This document shows, in pieces, positions 8,537-15,306 of a DNA stretch of 34,834 bases. Under the pieces are notes generated by a model that was not told the DNA's origin, ran no database searches, and was given only the letters and a program-made list of their open reading frames with translations. Made by a program: the position numbers and the translations under genes. Origin of the DNA: Rhodoferax sp. (GTDB lineage Bacteria > Pseudomonadota > Gammaproteobacteria > Burkholderiales > Burkholderiaceae_C); the NCBI GenBank assembly GCA_030685025.1, contig JAUXWC010000215.1:1-34834 (forward strand). The letters are read 5' to 3'. Positions within the stretch are counted from its first letter, which is position 1; every line of letters begins with the position of its first letter.

Positions 8537-8964
8537 ACAGAATGGCACTTACTTGGCGTGATTACCCAAGAAATCCCGGTTTGGTGGTAGGTCGATGCAT
8601 GGGACTAGGACGACTGCAAAAGAGAGCATGCGCCAGTTGGCGGGCGCGGGGACCAGGCTGCCTGGGTGTTCTGCTCCGTGTCCTCCGCCCTGCGGGCTCC
8701 CCCTTGACCTGCGCAGAACACCCAGGCAGCCTGGTCCCGCGTTGCGTGGTTCGTTGGTCTGCGAGCAAAGCGGCCCTTCGCAGCAGCAGGGTGGGGGTGC
8801 ACGCCACAGTGAGGTCAAGGAGGAGCCCGTAGGGCGGAGGACACGAACGGCGGCGTGCGCCCCTACCCTGCTGCGAGTCCAGCACAATAGCTCGGCATAC
8901 AACCCACTAAACACTCAGAGCAAACCGTGTATTCCTTAAGTAAGTGTCATTCGCTCTAAACAGA
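8530..8964. mobile_element. MITE-like non-autonomous element with 12-bp target duplication
   Basis: The 12-bp sequence GCTCTAAACAGA occurs at 8530-8541 and again at 8953-8964. The 411 bases between have imperfect terminal inverted repeats: AATGGCACTTACTT (8541-8554) against AAGTAAGTGTCATT (8939-8952), 13 of 14 matching. Internally there are further inverted repeats: a perfect 25-bp pair 8649-8673/8714-8738, an imperfect 33-bp pair 8678-8710/8812-8844, and a third imperfect pair near 8779-8806/8850-8877. ORFs here are palindrome shadows on both strands; no transposase is present. A 12-bp duplication is in the range known for IS4-family transposases. The left copy of the duplication includes the liuC stop codon. 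Confidence 0.75.
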
Positions 8965-8980
8965 CAACAAGGACCACATC

Positions 8981-9106
8981 ATGTTTAACAAAATTCTCAT
9001 CGCCAACCGCGGAGACCAGCCGCAACGCGGCGCAGCGGCGCAGCCAAATTGCGTGGCATGCGAAGCATGCACAGGCGATTTCGAAGCGGGAGACCACCAT
9101 GTTTAA
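8981..9106 (+). other. Decoy leader ORF copied from the liuD start
   Basis: The first 35 bases (8981-9015) are identical to the start of liuD (9099-9133), beginning ATGTTTAACAAAATTCTC. The copy keeps what looks like the original ribosome-binding site AAGGA at 8969-8973. After residue 11 (MFNKILIANRG) the reading frame leaves the liuD sequence and ends at TAA 9104-9106 after 41 codons, overlapping the true liuD ATG by 8 bases in another frame. It is not expected to make a functional enzyme, but its translation could couple to, or compete with, liuD translation. It probably marks the original liuD start before a repeat was inserted. Confidence 0.6.
9011..9096. repeat. Inserted dispersed repeat bounded by GGAGACCA between the duplicated liuD starts
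   Basis: An approximately 78-base unit lies between two copies of GGAGACCA (9011-9018 and 9089-9096). It contains the near-palindrome GCATGCGAAGCATGC and a GC-rich stretch of repeated GCGCAGC. It separates the two copies of the first 35 bases of liuD and supplies the present liuD ribosome-binding site GGGAG (9088-9092). I infer a dispersed repeat; copies elsewhere in the genome cannot be checked here. Confidence 0.45.
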
Positions 9107-11114
9107 CAAAATTCTCATCGCCAACCGCGGAGAAATCGCTTGCCGCGTGGCGGCGACGGCCCGGCGCATGGCCATCAAGACGGTGGCGGTGTATTCAGAT
9201 GCCGACGCCAGCGCCAAACACGTGGCGGCGTGTGACGAGGCGGCGCACATTGGCGGCAGCTCGCCCAAGGACAGCTACCTGCGCTGGGAGCGCATCCTGG
9301 AGGCCGCCAAGGCCACTGGTGCGCAGGCGGTGCATCCGGGTTATGGCTTCCTGAGCGAGAACGAAGAGTTTGCCCAGGCCTGTGCCGATGCCGGACTGGT
9401 GTTCATCGGGCCGCCGCCCTCGGCCATCAAGGCGATGGGTTTGAAGGCCGAGTCCAAGCGACTGATGGAAAAAGCCGGCGTGCCTTTGGTGCCGGGTTAC
9501 CACGGCTCGGACCAGGACCCGGCCTTGCTCAAACGGGAGGCCGACGATATCGGCTACCCGGTGCTGATCAAAGCCAGCGCCGGCGGTGGTGGAAAGGGCA
9601 TGCGTGCCGTGGACAAGGAGGCCGACTTCGACGCGGCACTGGCCTCCTGCAAGCGGGAGGCCATCAACAGCTTTGGTGACGACGCGGTGCTGATCGAGAA
9701 ATACGTGCAGCGCCCGCGCCACATCGAGATTCAGGTGTTTGGTGACAGCCAGGGCAATTACGTCTACCTGTTCGAGCGCGATTGTTCGGTGCAGCGGCGC
9801 CACCAGAAGGTGCTGGAGGAAGCCCCGGCGCCCGGCATGACCGCCGCCCTGCGCGCGCAGATGGGCGAAGCGGCGGTGGCAGCGGCTCGTGCGGTCAATT
9901 ACGTGGGGGCTGGCACGGTGGAGTTCATCGTCGAGCAGCGACCAGACGGCACGATGAACTTCTTCTTCATGGAGATGAACACGCGCTTGCAGGTGGAGCA
10001 CCCGGTGACGGAAGCCATCACCGGCCAGGACCTGGTGGAGTGGCAGTTGCGCGTGGCCAGTGGCGAGCCCTTGCCGCTGCGGCAAGACCAGTTGGTGTTG
10101 ACTGGCCACGCCATCGAGGCGCGCATTTGCGCCGAGAACCCGGACAACAACTTCCTGCCCGCCACCGGTACCTTGCACGTCTATGGGCTACCCCATTGCA
10201 CCAACTTCGAGCGGGGTGTAGTGCGGGTTGATTCCGGCGTGCGCCAGGGCGACGCGATCTCGCCGTTTTATGACTCGATGGTGGCCAAGCTGATCGTGCA
10301 CGGCGACACGCGCGAGCAGGCGCTGGCGCGGCTCGATGTGGCGCTGGCGCATACCCACATCGTGGGTCCCAGCACCAATGTGCAGTTCTTGCGACATGTC
10401 ATCCAGACCGACTCATTCAGCCAAGCCAATCTCGATACCGCGCTGATTCCGCGCGAGCAGGCGGTGTTGTTCAAGCAGGAGCGTGTTGGGCTGGCGCTGG
10501 CCGTGGCCAGTGCCGTGGCGCACACCCTGGCGCAGGAGCGGGCGGCGGAGGCGTGCAGCACCGCGCAGAGCGGCTGGCTGGACCCCTGGGGCCGGCACGA
10601 CGGCTGGCGCTCGCACGGCCCGAGCACGCGTCGTTTTGACTACCTGTTTCACGACCAGTCCCATATCGTGCAACTGACCTGTCTGCACGACGGCGCCCTG
10701 GCGCTGGAGGTGGCGGGTGAGTCGGGTGTGTTTACTTTCACATCGGTCACGCAGGGTTATGACGTGCGGTTTGGCACGCAGCGCCAGATTGTCAGCGTCT
10801 ACCAGCAGGCCGACGTGGTGCACGTGTTCTCGGCCCTGGGCGCCACGCAGATCACGGTGGTTGACGCGTTGGCCCATGCTGGCGACGCCCAGGCCGAGGG
10901 TGGGCGTCTGACGGCGCCGATGCCGGGCAAGGTGGTGTCGTTTGCAGTGAAGGCGGGCGACACCGTCACGCGCGGCCAAACCTTGGCGGTGATGGAGGCC
11001 ATGAAGATGGAACACACCATCGCCGCGCCCGGCGCCGGTGTGGTGGCCGAGCTGTTGTTCGAGCCCGGTGATCAAGTTGCCGAGGGCAGCGAGCTGCTGC
11101 GCCTGGAACTCTGA
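9099..11114 (+). CDS. liuD: Methylcrotonyl-CoA carboxylase alpha (biotin carboxylase/biotin carrier) subunit
   Basis: A 671-residue protein with the full domain order of an acyl-CoA carboxylase alpha subunit. The biotin carboxylase domain starts MFNKILIANRGEIACRV, with the ATP-grasp glycine loop KASAGGGGKGMR and the active-site segment EMNTRLQVEHPVTE. A central linker domain follows, then a C-terminal biotinyl domain with EAMKMEH; Lys636 is the biotinylated residue. The enzyme carboxylates biotin with ATP and bicarbonate and passes CO2 to the liuB product. The start at 9099 has GGGAG 6 bases upstream. The first 35 bases are duplicated at 8981. The next gene starts 8 bases after its stop. Confidence 0.93.
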   Translation: MFNKILIANRGEIACRVAATARRMAIKTVAVYSDADASAKHVAACDEAAHIGGSSPKDSYLRWERILEAAKATGAQAVHPGYGFLSENEEFAQACADAGLVFIGPPPSAIKAMGLKAESKRLMEKAGVPLVPGYHGSDQDPALLKREADDIGYPVLIKASAGGGGKGMRAVDKEADFDAALASCKREAINSFGDDAVLIEKYVQRPRHIEIQVFGDSQGNYVYLFERDCSVQRRHQKVLEEAPAPGMTAALRAQMGEAAVAAARAVNYVGAGTVEFIVEQRPDGTMNFFFMEMNTRLQVEHPVTEAITGQDLVEWQLRVASGEPLPLRQDQLVLTGHAIEARICAENPDNNFLPATGTLHVYGLPHCTNFERGVVRVDSGVRQGDAISPFYDSMVAKLIVHGDTREQALARLDVALAHTHIVGPSTNVQFLRHVIQTDSFSQANLDTALIPREQAVLFKQERVGLALAVASAVAHTLAQERAAEACSTAQSGWLDPWGRHDGWRSHGPSTRRFDYLFHDQSHIVQLTCLHDGALALEVAGESGVFTFTSVTQGYDVRFGTQRQIVSVYQQADVVHVFSALGATQITVVDALAHAGDAQAEGGRLTAPMPGKVVSFAVKAGDTVTRGQTLAVMEAMKMEHTIAAPGAGVVAELLFEPGDQVAEGSELLRLEL

Positions 11115-11122
11115 GCGGCGCC

Positions 11123-12043
11123 ATGCGTATCAGTTTTTGTTGTGTCGATTCCAGGCCCGAGCCTTGGCTCGATGGCTTGCGTGCGACGCTGCCGCAGGCC
11201 GAGGTTTCGTTGTGGGCCAGCGGTGCGCCGCAGGCCGACTACGCCGTGGTGTGGGCGCCACCCCAACAGTTCTTCGATGAGCAGACCCGGCTCAAGGCGG
11301 CCTTCAACATTGGCGCCGGGGTGGATGCCTTGCTCAAGTTGCGTTTGCCACCCCACACCGCGCTGGTGCGCCTGGAAGACGCGGGTATGTCGGTGCAGAT
11401 GGCCGAATACGTGTGCCATGCGCTGATTCGCCACTTCCGCGAGTTCGATGCCTACGAAACCGACACCCGAGAAGGTCGTTGGTCGTTCCGCAAGCCGCGT
11501 GTGCGTGCTGATTGGCCGGTCGGCATCATGGGCCTGGGTGTATTGGGCAAGCGGGTGGCCAAGGCCGTGGCGGCATTCGAGTTTCCGGTGATGGGCTGGA
11601 GCCGCAGCCAGCACGCAATCGAGGGCGTGCGTTGTTTTGCCGGTGGTGCCCAGTTGATTGATTTCTTGTCGGCCAGCAAGGTCTTGGTTTGCCTGTTGCC
11701 GCTGACGAGCGACACCTGCGATATCCTGAACCGGCGCAACCTGTCCCAATTGCAGGCGGGCGGCTACCTGATCAACGTGGCACGCGGCGCGCACCTGGTG
11801 GACGATGACTTGCTGCAACTGCTCGACAGTGGCCACTTGGCCGGCGCCACCTTGGATGTGTTTCGCAGCGAACCGCTGCCGGCCGAGCACCCGTTCTGGC
11901 GGCATTCGAAGATCATGCTAACGCCGCACACCTCGGCGCGCACCCTGCGCGAGGAAACCATTGCTCAAATTGCCGGCAAGATTCTGGCATTGGAGCGTGG
12001 GCAATCCATCAGGGGTGTCGTCGACGTTGGGAGGGGATACTGA
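11123..12043 (+). CDS. ghrA: Glyoxylate/hydroxypyruvate reductase A-like D-2-hydroxyacid dehydrogenase
   Basis: A 306-residue NAD(P)-dependent dehydrogenase of the GhrA group, matching the family length. The dinucleotide fold motif MGLGVLGKRVA is at about residues 136-146. The catalytic triad positions are visible as Arg221 in NVARGAHLVD, Glu250 in RSEPLP and His269 in TPHTSA. It would reduce glyoxylate, hydroxypyruvate or a related 2-keto acid. It starts 8 bases after liuD, so it is cotranscribed, though it is not a standard leucine-degradation step; a role in clearing a 2-keto acid is only a guess. The defence island starts directly downstream. Confidence 0.87.
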   Translation: MRISFCCVDSRPEPWLDGLRATLPQAEVSLWASGAPQADYAVVWAPPQQFFDEQTRLKAAFNIGAGVDALLKLRLPPHTALVRLEDAGMSVQMAEYVCHALIRHFREFDAYETDTREGRWSFRKPRVRADWPVGIMGLGVLGKRVAKAVAAFEFPVMGWSRSQHAIEGVRCFAGGAQLIDFLSASKVLVCLLPLTSDTCDILNRRNLSQLQAGGYLINVARGAHLVDDDLLQLLDSGHLAGATLDVFRSEPLPAEHPFWRHSKIMLTPHTSARTLREETIAQIAGKILALERGQSIRGVVDVGRGY

Positions 12044-12060
12044 TCCCCCACAATACAAGC

Positions 12061-12264
12061 ATGCCTGCCAAAGAAGCCGAAGCCCGCATCAAGATCAACA
12101 AACTGCTTGAATCGACCGGTTCGCGTTTCTTTGACGAACAACGTGGCAAAGCCAACATTGCGCTGGAATCCAACGTCAAGCTCACTCAGGCGCAGGTCGA
12201 TGCCATGGGCGGGGACTTTGACACTACCAGAGCAACCGCAAACTCATCCGTCGCTTTGAGGTGA
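12061..12264 (+). pseudogene. Type I restriction enzyme HsdR N-terminal fragment
   Basis: A 67-codon ORF whose first about 54 residues read as the N-terminus of a type I restriction endonuclease R subunit: PAKEAEARIKINKLLE, RFFDEQRGKANIALES and NVKLTQAQVDAMGGDFD. The last 13 codons (TTRATANSSVALR) do not fit the family, and the nuclease, helicase and C-terminal domains (about 900 further residues) are missing. It is a remnant cut just inside the N-terminal domain and then followed by an unrelated ATPase gene. Together with the HsdM-like tail at 14120 it shows that a restriction system once stood here. Recognition is from remembered family motifs. Confidence 0.65.
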
Positions 12265-12301
12265 AAATCACAACCACGATTGATCGAGTATGGAGTGCCG
12301 C

Positions 12302-13507
12302 ATGACATCCCCTGTTTTTCTGACCCGCGTGGTACTGCGCAACTACAAAAGCATCGGCGCGTGTGATGTGCGCCTTGGGCCATTGACCTATTTGGTAGGT
12401 GCCAATGGCTCTGGCAAGAGCAATTTTTTGGATGCGCTGCATCTGGTGCGCGACGCATTGGCTGGATCGCTGGACAACGCGCTCAATGAGCGCGGCGGGT
12501 TGATGGAGGTGCGCAGGCGTTCCAGCGGGCATCCGAACAATTTCGCGATCCGGTTGGAATTTGTCTTGCCGACTGGTCAAGCAGGGTTCTACGCCTTTAA
12601 CGTGGGCGCCCTGGCTGGCCGGGGCTATGAGGTCCAGACCGAGAAATGTGTAATCGGTGGCGTTGGCAAGGGTCCGTTTTTTCATGTAGAGCGCGGTGTG
12701 CTCAAGAACAGCAGCGAACCGACGTTTCCTGCCGTGACACCCGACAGACTGGCCTTAGTCAGCGTGTCGGGGATGACGGTGTTCCGGCCCGTCTTTGACG
12801 CGCTGATCGGCATGGGGTTTTACAACCTCAATCCCAAACTCATGCGCGACCCCCAAAAGCCGCAGGATGGGCGCATGCTCAAGCCCGTGGGTGAAAACAT
12901 TGTGAGTGTCATCGGGCATCTGGAGCGCGTGGCACCCGAAAATTTGACGCTCATTGAAAGCTACCTGCAAACCATGGTACCGATGATGCACGGCTTGGAG
13001 CGCAAACAGATTGGGCCATTGGAGACGCTGGAGTTCCGCCAAGAGGTTGCCGGGGCGCAAGCGCCATGGCGCTTCCCTGCGCAAAACATGTCCGACGGCA
13101 CCTTGCGGGCATTGGGCGTGTTAACCGCCTTGTTTCAGGGCAACCAGGACCATGCCCCCTCTCTGATTGGGATCGAAGAGCCTGAAACGGCTTTGCATCC
13201 GGCAGCGAGTGCGGCATTGCGCGAGGCCTTGACCAAAGCTTCCCAGACGACGCAAGTTATTGTGACCAGCCATAGTCCTGATTTGCTGGATGACCGCAAC
13301 ATTCGGCCGGAGCATATTTTGGCCGTTGTTTCTGAAGGCGGGGACACCCGTATCGGTCCGCTGGATGCCGCTTCCATCAGCGTGATGCGGGATCACCTGT
13401 TTTCGGCTGGCGAATTGCTGCGCCTGAATCAGCTCAAGCCAGACGATGTCTTCTTGCGTGAGCAGACGGCTACGCAAGCAGAATTGTTTGGGGCTTTGGC
13501 ACCATGA
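12302..13507 (+). CDS. AAA family (OLD/RecF-like) ATPase of a two-gene defence-type module
   Basis: A 401-residue ABC/SMC-like ATPase of the AAA_21/OLD class. Motifs in order are Walker A GANGSGKS (33-40), the ABC-type signature NMSDGT (262-267), Walker B LIGIEEPE (288-295) and the H-switch VTSHSPDLLD (321-330). It starts FLTRVVLRNYKSIGACDVRL, the usual beginning of RecF/OLD-like ATPases. There is no C-terminal TOPRIM domain; that role is likely taken by the next gene, which overlaps by 4 bases (ATGA). The ATG at 12302 is chosen because GGAG (12292-12295) lies 6 bases upstream. Such ATPase plus DUF4276 pairs occur in phage-defence neighbourhoods; direct function is unproven. Confidence 0.85.
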   Translation: MTSPVFLTRVVLRNYKSIGACDVRLGPLTYLVGANGSGKSNFLDALHLVRDALAGSLDNALNERGGLMEVRRRSSGHPNNFAIRLEFVLPTGQAGFYAFNVGALAGRGYEVQTEKCVIGGVGKGPFFHVERGVLKNSSEPTFPAVTPDRLALVSVSGMTVFRPVFDALIGMGFYNLNPKLMRDPQKPQDGRMLKPVGENIVSVIGHLERVAPENLTLIESYLQTMVPMMHGLERKQIGPLETLEFRQEVAGAQAPWRFPAQNMSDGTLRALGVLTALFQGNQDHAPSLIGIEEPETALHPAASAALREALTKASQTTQVIVTSHSPDLLDDRNIRPEHILAVVSEGGDTRIGPLDAASISVMRDHLFSAGELLRLNQLKPDDVFLREQTATQAELFGALAP

Positions 13508-14100
13508 CAGCGGTAGCTTCTATCGTGGAGGGAGATGGCGAGGTTGCCGCGCTGCCCGTTTTGTTGCGACGCCTGTCTCAGTGGCGTGGACCTGCCGATC
13601 ACGTGGATGTTTTGACACCCATCAGGGTTTACAAGGATCGGTTCTTGAACCGTCCTGAAGAGTTCTCAAGACACCTACAGCTGGCAGCAGCCAAGTGTGG
13701 TGATGCGGGTTGGGTCTTGATCTTGTTCGATGCCGACGATGATTGCCCGGCCGAGAAAGGGCCAACCGTGTTGGAGCGGGCGCAGGCCATCATTCCTCAT
13801 CGCCGTGTCGCGGTGGTGTTGGCCAATCGGGAGTACGAGGCGTGGTTCCTTGCTGCGGCCGAGTCATTGAACGGTTGCCGTGGTTTCCAATGCCACAAAG
13901 AAGATGGTTTGGTCGAACCGGAGACCCCCCGAAATGCCAAAGGTTGGGTACGCGATCACATGCCGGCCGGGTACGGAGAGACGACTGATCAACCGGCGTT
14001 TTCAGCACGATTTGATTTGGACTTGGCGCATCAGCGCAGCCGTTCCTTCAGGAAGCTTTGCTCTGAATGGGACAAGAATTCGGCGGGTGTGTTGGCGTGA
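13504..14100 (+). CDS. DUF4276 family protein, TOPRIM-like partner of the AAA ATPase
   Basis: A 198-residue DUF4276 protein. The N-terminal SIVEGDGEVAALPVLLRRL carries Glu9 and Glu13, the middle strand ends in LILFDADDDCPAE with Asp76, Asp78, Asp79 and Asp80, and a further motif is VVLANREYEAWFLAA. The glutamate plus clustered aspartates resemble the metal-binding site of TOPRIM nucleases, as in the C-terminal half of OLD proteins. The 4-base overlap with the ATPase gene implies coupled translation and a joint complex. I infer that the two genes are a split OLD-like nuclease acting against phage or plasmid DNA; the family itself is annotated as unknown function. Confidence 0.8.
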   Translation: MTAVASIVEGDGEVAALPVLLRRLSQWRGPADHVDVLTPIRVYKDRFLNRPEEFSRHLQLAAAKCGDAGWVLILFDADDDCPAEKGPTVLERAQAIIPHRRVAVVLANREYEAWFLAAAESLNGCRGFQCHKEDGLVEPETPRNAKGWVRDHMPAGYGETTDQPAFSARFDLDLAHQRSRSFRKLCSEWDKNSAGVLA

Positions 14101-14119
14101 ATGTAGACCGACATCCCCG

Positions 14120-14236
14120 CAGCGCGCCATCGTCGCCGAGATCGAAGCCGAGCATGCCCTTGTCGCTGTCAATCGCGAACTCATCCGCCGCATGGAAGCC
14201 AAGGTCAAGGCTCCGGTTGATAGGGTGTGGGGCAAA
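14120..14236 (+). pseudogene. C-terminal remnant of a type I restriction methylase (HsdM-like)
   Basis: In the frame starting at 14120 the translation includes QRAIVAEIEAEHALV, NRELIRRMEAKVKAP and VDRVWG. This is the coiled-coil tail typical of type I N-6 adenine methylase (M) subunits, which usually end near RVWGE. No methylase core (no NPPF motif) precedes it: the upstream sequence is the DUF4276 gene in another frame. It is therefore a scar, the partner of the HsdR fragment at 12061, and the ATPase/DUF4276 module sits between the two scars. A short tail of an HsdS-like protein is an alternative. Confidence 0.5.
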
Positions 14237-14291
14237 AGCGTCGAAAACGGTGGATGGATATACAGCAATAACCTGGATTACGTCTCTAAAA

Positions 14292-14306
14292 TTACCATCA
14301 TGGTAA
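14292..14306. promoter_or_regulatory. Palindromic operator candidate before the MqsR-like toxin
   Basis: TTACCATCATGGTAA is a perfect 7-1-7 inverted repeat about 100 bases before the toxin ORF and downstream of the HsdM scar. MqsA-type antitoxins repress their operon by binding a short palindrome containing ACC/GGT half-sites; this one has ACC...GGT. The palindrome is seen, the operator role is inferred. Confidence 0.4.
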
Positions 14307-14402
14307 CTTTCGTCATTGTTTCGGAGTACAGTGGCCCTCTGCCTGCTGAGGGCGCGAGTCGGAAGATTGGGCCGGGTCCGCTGTATGAATTGACAAGGAT
14401 TC

Positions 14403-14714
14403 ATGCGCTTGCGGCTGCGGCAGGCAGTTTGCGTTTTTTGGACACGCGGGAGTGAACAAAAAGCACGTGACCTGAATGTGGATACAGAGGATGTTGCCCA
14501 ATGGCTCTTGGAATTGGCGCCTCACAACTACCGAGATTCGGAGTGGTGTACCGATGGTCGTCGTGCATGGGCGGCTTGCGACGCCTACCTGCTGCGCCGC
14601 AACGAGTGGATCACAACTGCCCACAAGTACATGGCCATAGAGTATTTCTTGAAATTTGCGATTGCCAAGAGTGGCGCGCTGGTGTTGATGGTGTCCTGCC
14701 ATACATCGCGCTGA
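14403..14714 (+). CDS. MqsR-like toxin of a toxin-antitoxin-chaperone operon (N-terminus possibly frameshifted)
   Basis: The ORF gives 103 residues; from EQKARDLNVDTEDV to the end (EYFLKFAIAKSGALVLMVS) it follows the MqsR/RelE-like pattern: alpha-helical front, then strands ending in a buried LVLMVS strand. MqsR is an mRNA interferase of about 98 residues. The family's expected N-terminus (LTRIHALAAAAGSLRF) is instead encoded in another frame just upstream (about 14379-14438). A single-base loss in the T6 run at 14434-14439 would join the two into one protein of about 110 residues. So the gene is either frameshifted and inactive, read by frameshifting, a sequencing slip, or starts at 14403 (AAGGA only 3 bases upstream). 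The antitoxin gene follows after 10 bases. Confidence 0.55.
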   Translation: MRLRLRQAVCVFWTRGSEQKARDLNVDTEDVAQWLLELAPHNYRDSEWCTDGRRAWAACDAYLLRRNEWITTAHKYMAIEYFLKFAIAKSGALVLMVSCHTSR

Positions 14715-14724
14715 AGGAGTGAGT

Positions 14725-15306
14725 ATGAAAGACATGAATGCGAGCGCAGCAAGTGCGCTTTGCCCGATTTGCGGCGAAGGCCATGTGACTGAAGGCATGG
14801 TAATGACTGAGCATGCGTACAAAGGCACGACCACTTCACTGCCATTGCGGTTCACCACCTGCGACACCTGCGGCTCAGAGTCCGCTGGCTTGGAAGAAAG
14901 CCGCGCCAACAAGCGCGCAGCCATGGCTTTTCGCAAGTCCGTCGACGGCTTGCTGACCGGGGCCGAGATTTGTGCTTTGCGCGAGAGGTTCAAGCTGACG
15001 CAGACCCAAGCCGCCAATTTGTTTGGGGGCGGGCCGGTGGCATTCAGCAAGTACGAGAACGACGACGTTGCCCAGTCTGAGGCAATGGACAACTTGCTAC
15101 GCTTGGTGCGTCGCAGTGACGCTGCGTTTTGGGTGTTGGTGGAAGAGAAGGGCATGCAAGCCGAGTTTTCCAAAGCGAAGGAAATTGTCTCTACTTCAAC
15201 ATCTTCCAAGACTTTCGCCTTGGCGGACTACCGCAATGGCTCACCACGTGGGCCTAACAAGACGACTTTGCGGCCCTATAGGCGAGACACAGAGAAATGG
15301 AAATGA
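14725..15306 (+). CDS. MqsA-like zinc/helix-turn-helix antitoxin with C-terminal extension
   Basis: A 193-residue antitoxin. The N-terminal zinc domain has CPICGEG (Cys13, Cys16) and CDTCG (Cys46, Cys49); the XRE-type helix-turn-helix spans about residues 77-130 (ICALRERFKLTQTQAANLFG, then VAFSKYEN). This is the MqsA/YgiT domain order. E. coli MqsA is 131 residues, so about 50 extra residues (roughly 140-193, rich in Ser, Thr, Lys and Arg) form a C-terminal extension. In TAC systems such an extension is the chaperone-addiction segment that makes the antitoxin unstable until the SecB-like chaperone binds. The start at 14725 has AAGGAG just upstream. The chaperone gene overlaps its end. Confidence 0.8.
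   Translation: MKDMNASAASALCPICGEGHVTEGMVMTEHAYKGTTTSLPLRFTTCDTCGSESAGLEESRANKRAAMAFRKSVDGLLTGAEICALRERFKLTQTQAANLFGGGPVAFSKYENDDVAQSEAMDNLLRLVRRSDAAFWVLVEEKGMQAEFSKAKEIVSTSTSSKTFALADYRNGSPRGPNKTTLRPYRRDTEKWK

Noticed and set aside
8542-8560. Sigma-54 type -24/-12 promoter suggested by TGGCAC and TTGGC
   Set aside because: The bases are the terminal inverted repeat of the inserted element and the 24/12 spacing is not right.
8549-8914. Overlapping ORFs on both strands in the liuC-liuD gap
   Set aside because: They mirror each other because the region consists of inverted repeats within an inserted element; no homologous motif.
8936-9268. 110-codon minus-strand ORF across the duplicated liuD start
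   Set aside because: It is antisense to liuD and the repeat; such cysteine-rich readings commonly arise from this sort of dispersed repeat.
13880-14455. 191-codon ORF overlapping DUF4276 in another frame
   Set aside because: Its first part is a shadow of DUF4276; only the HsdM-like tail and the possible toxin N-terminus, described separately, seem meaningful.
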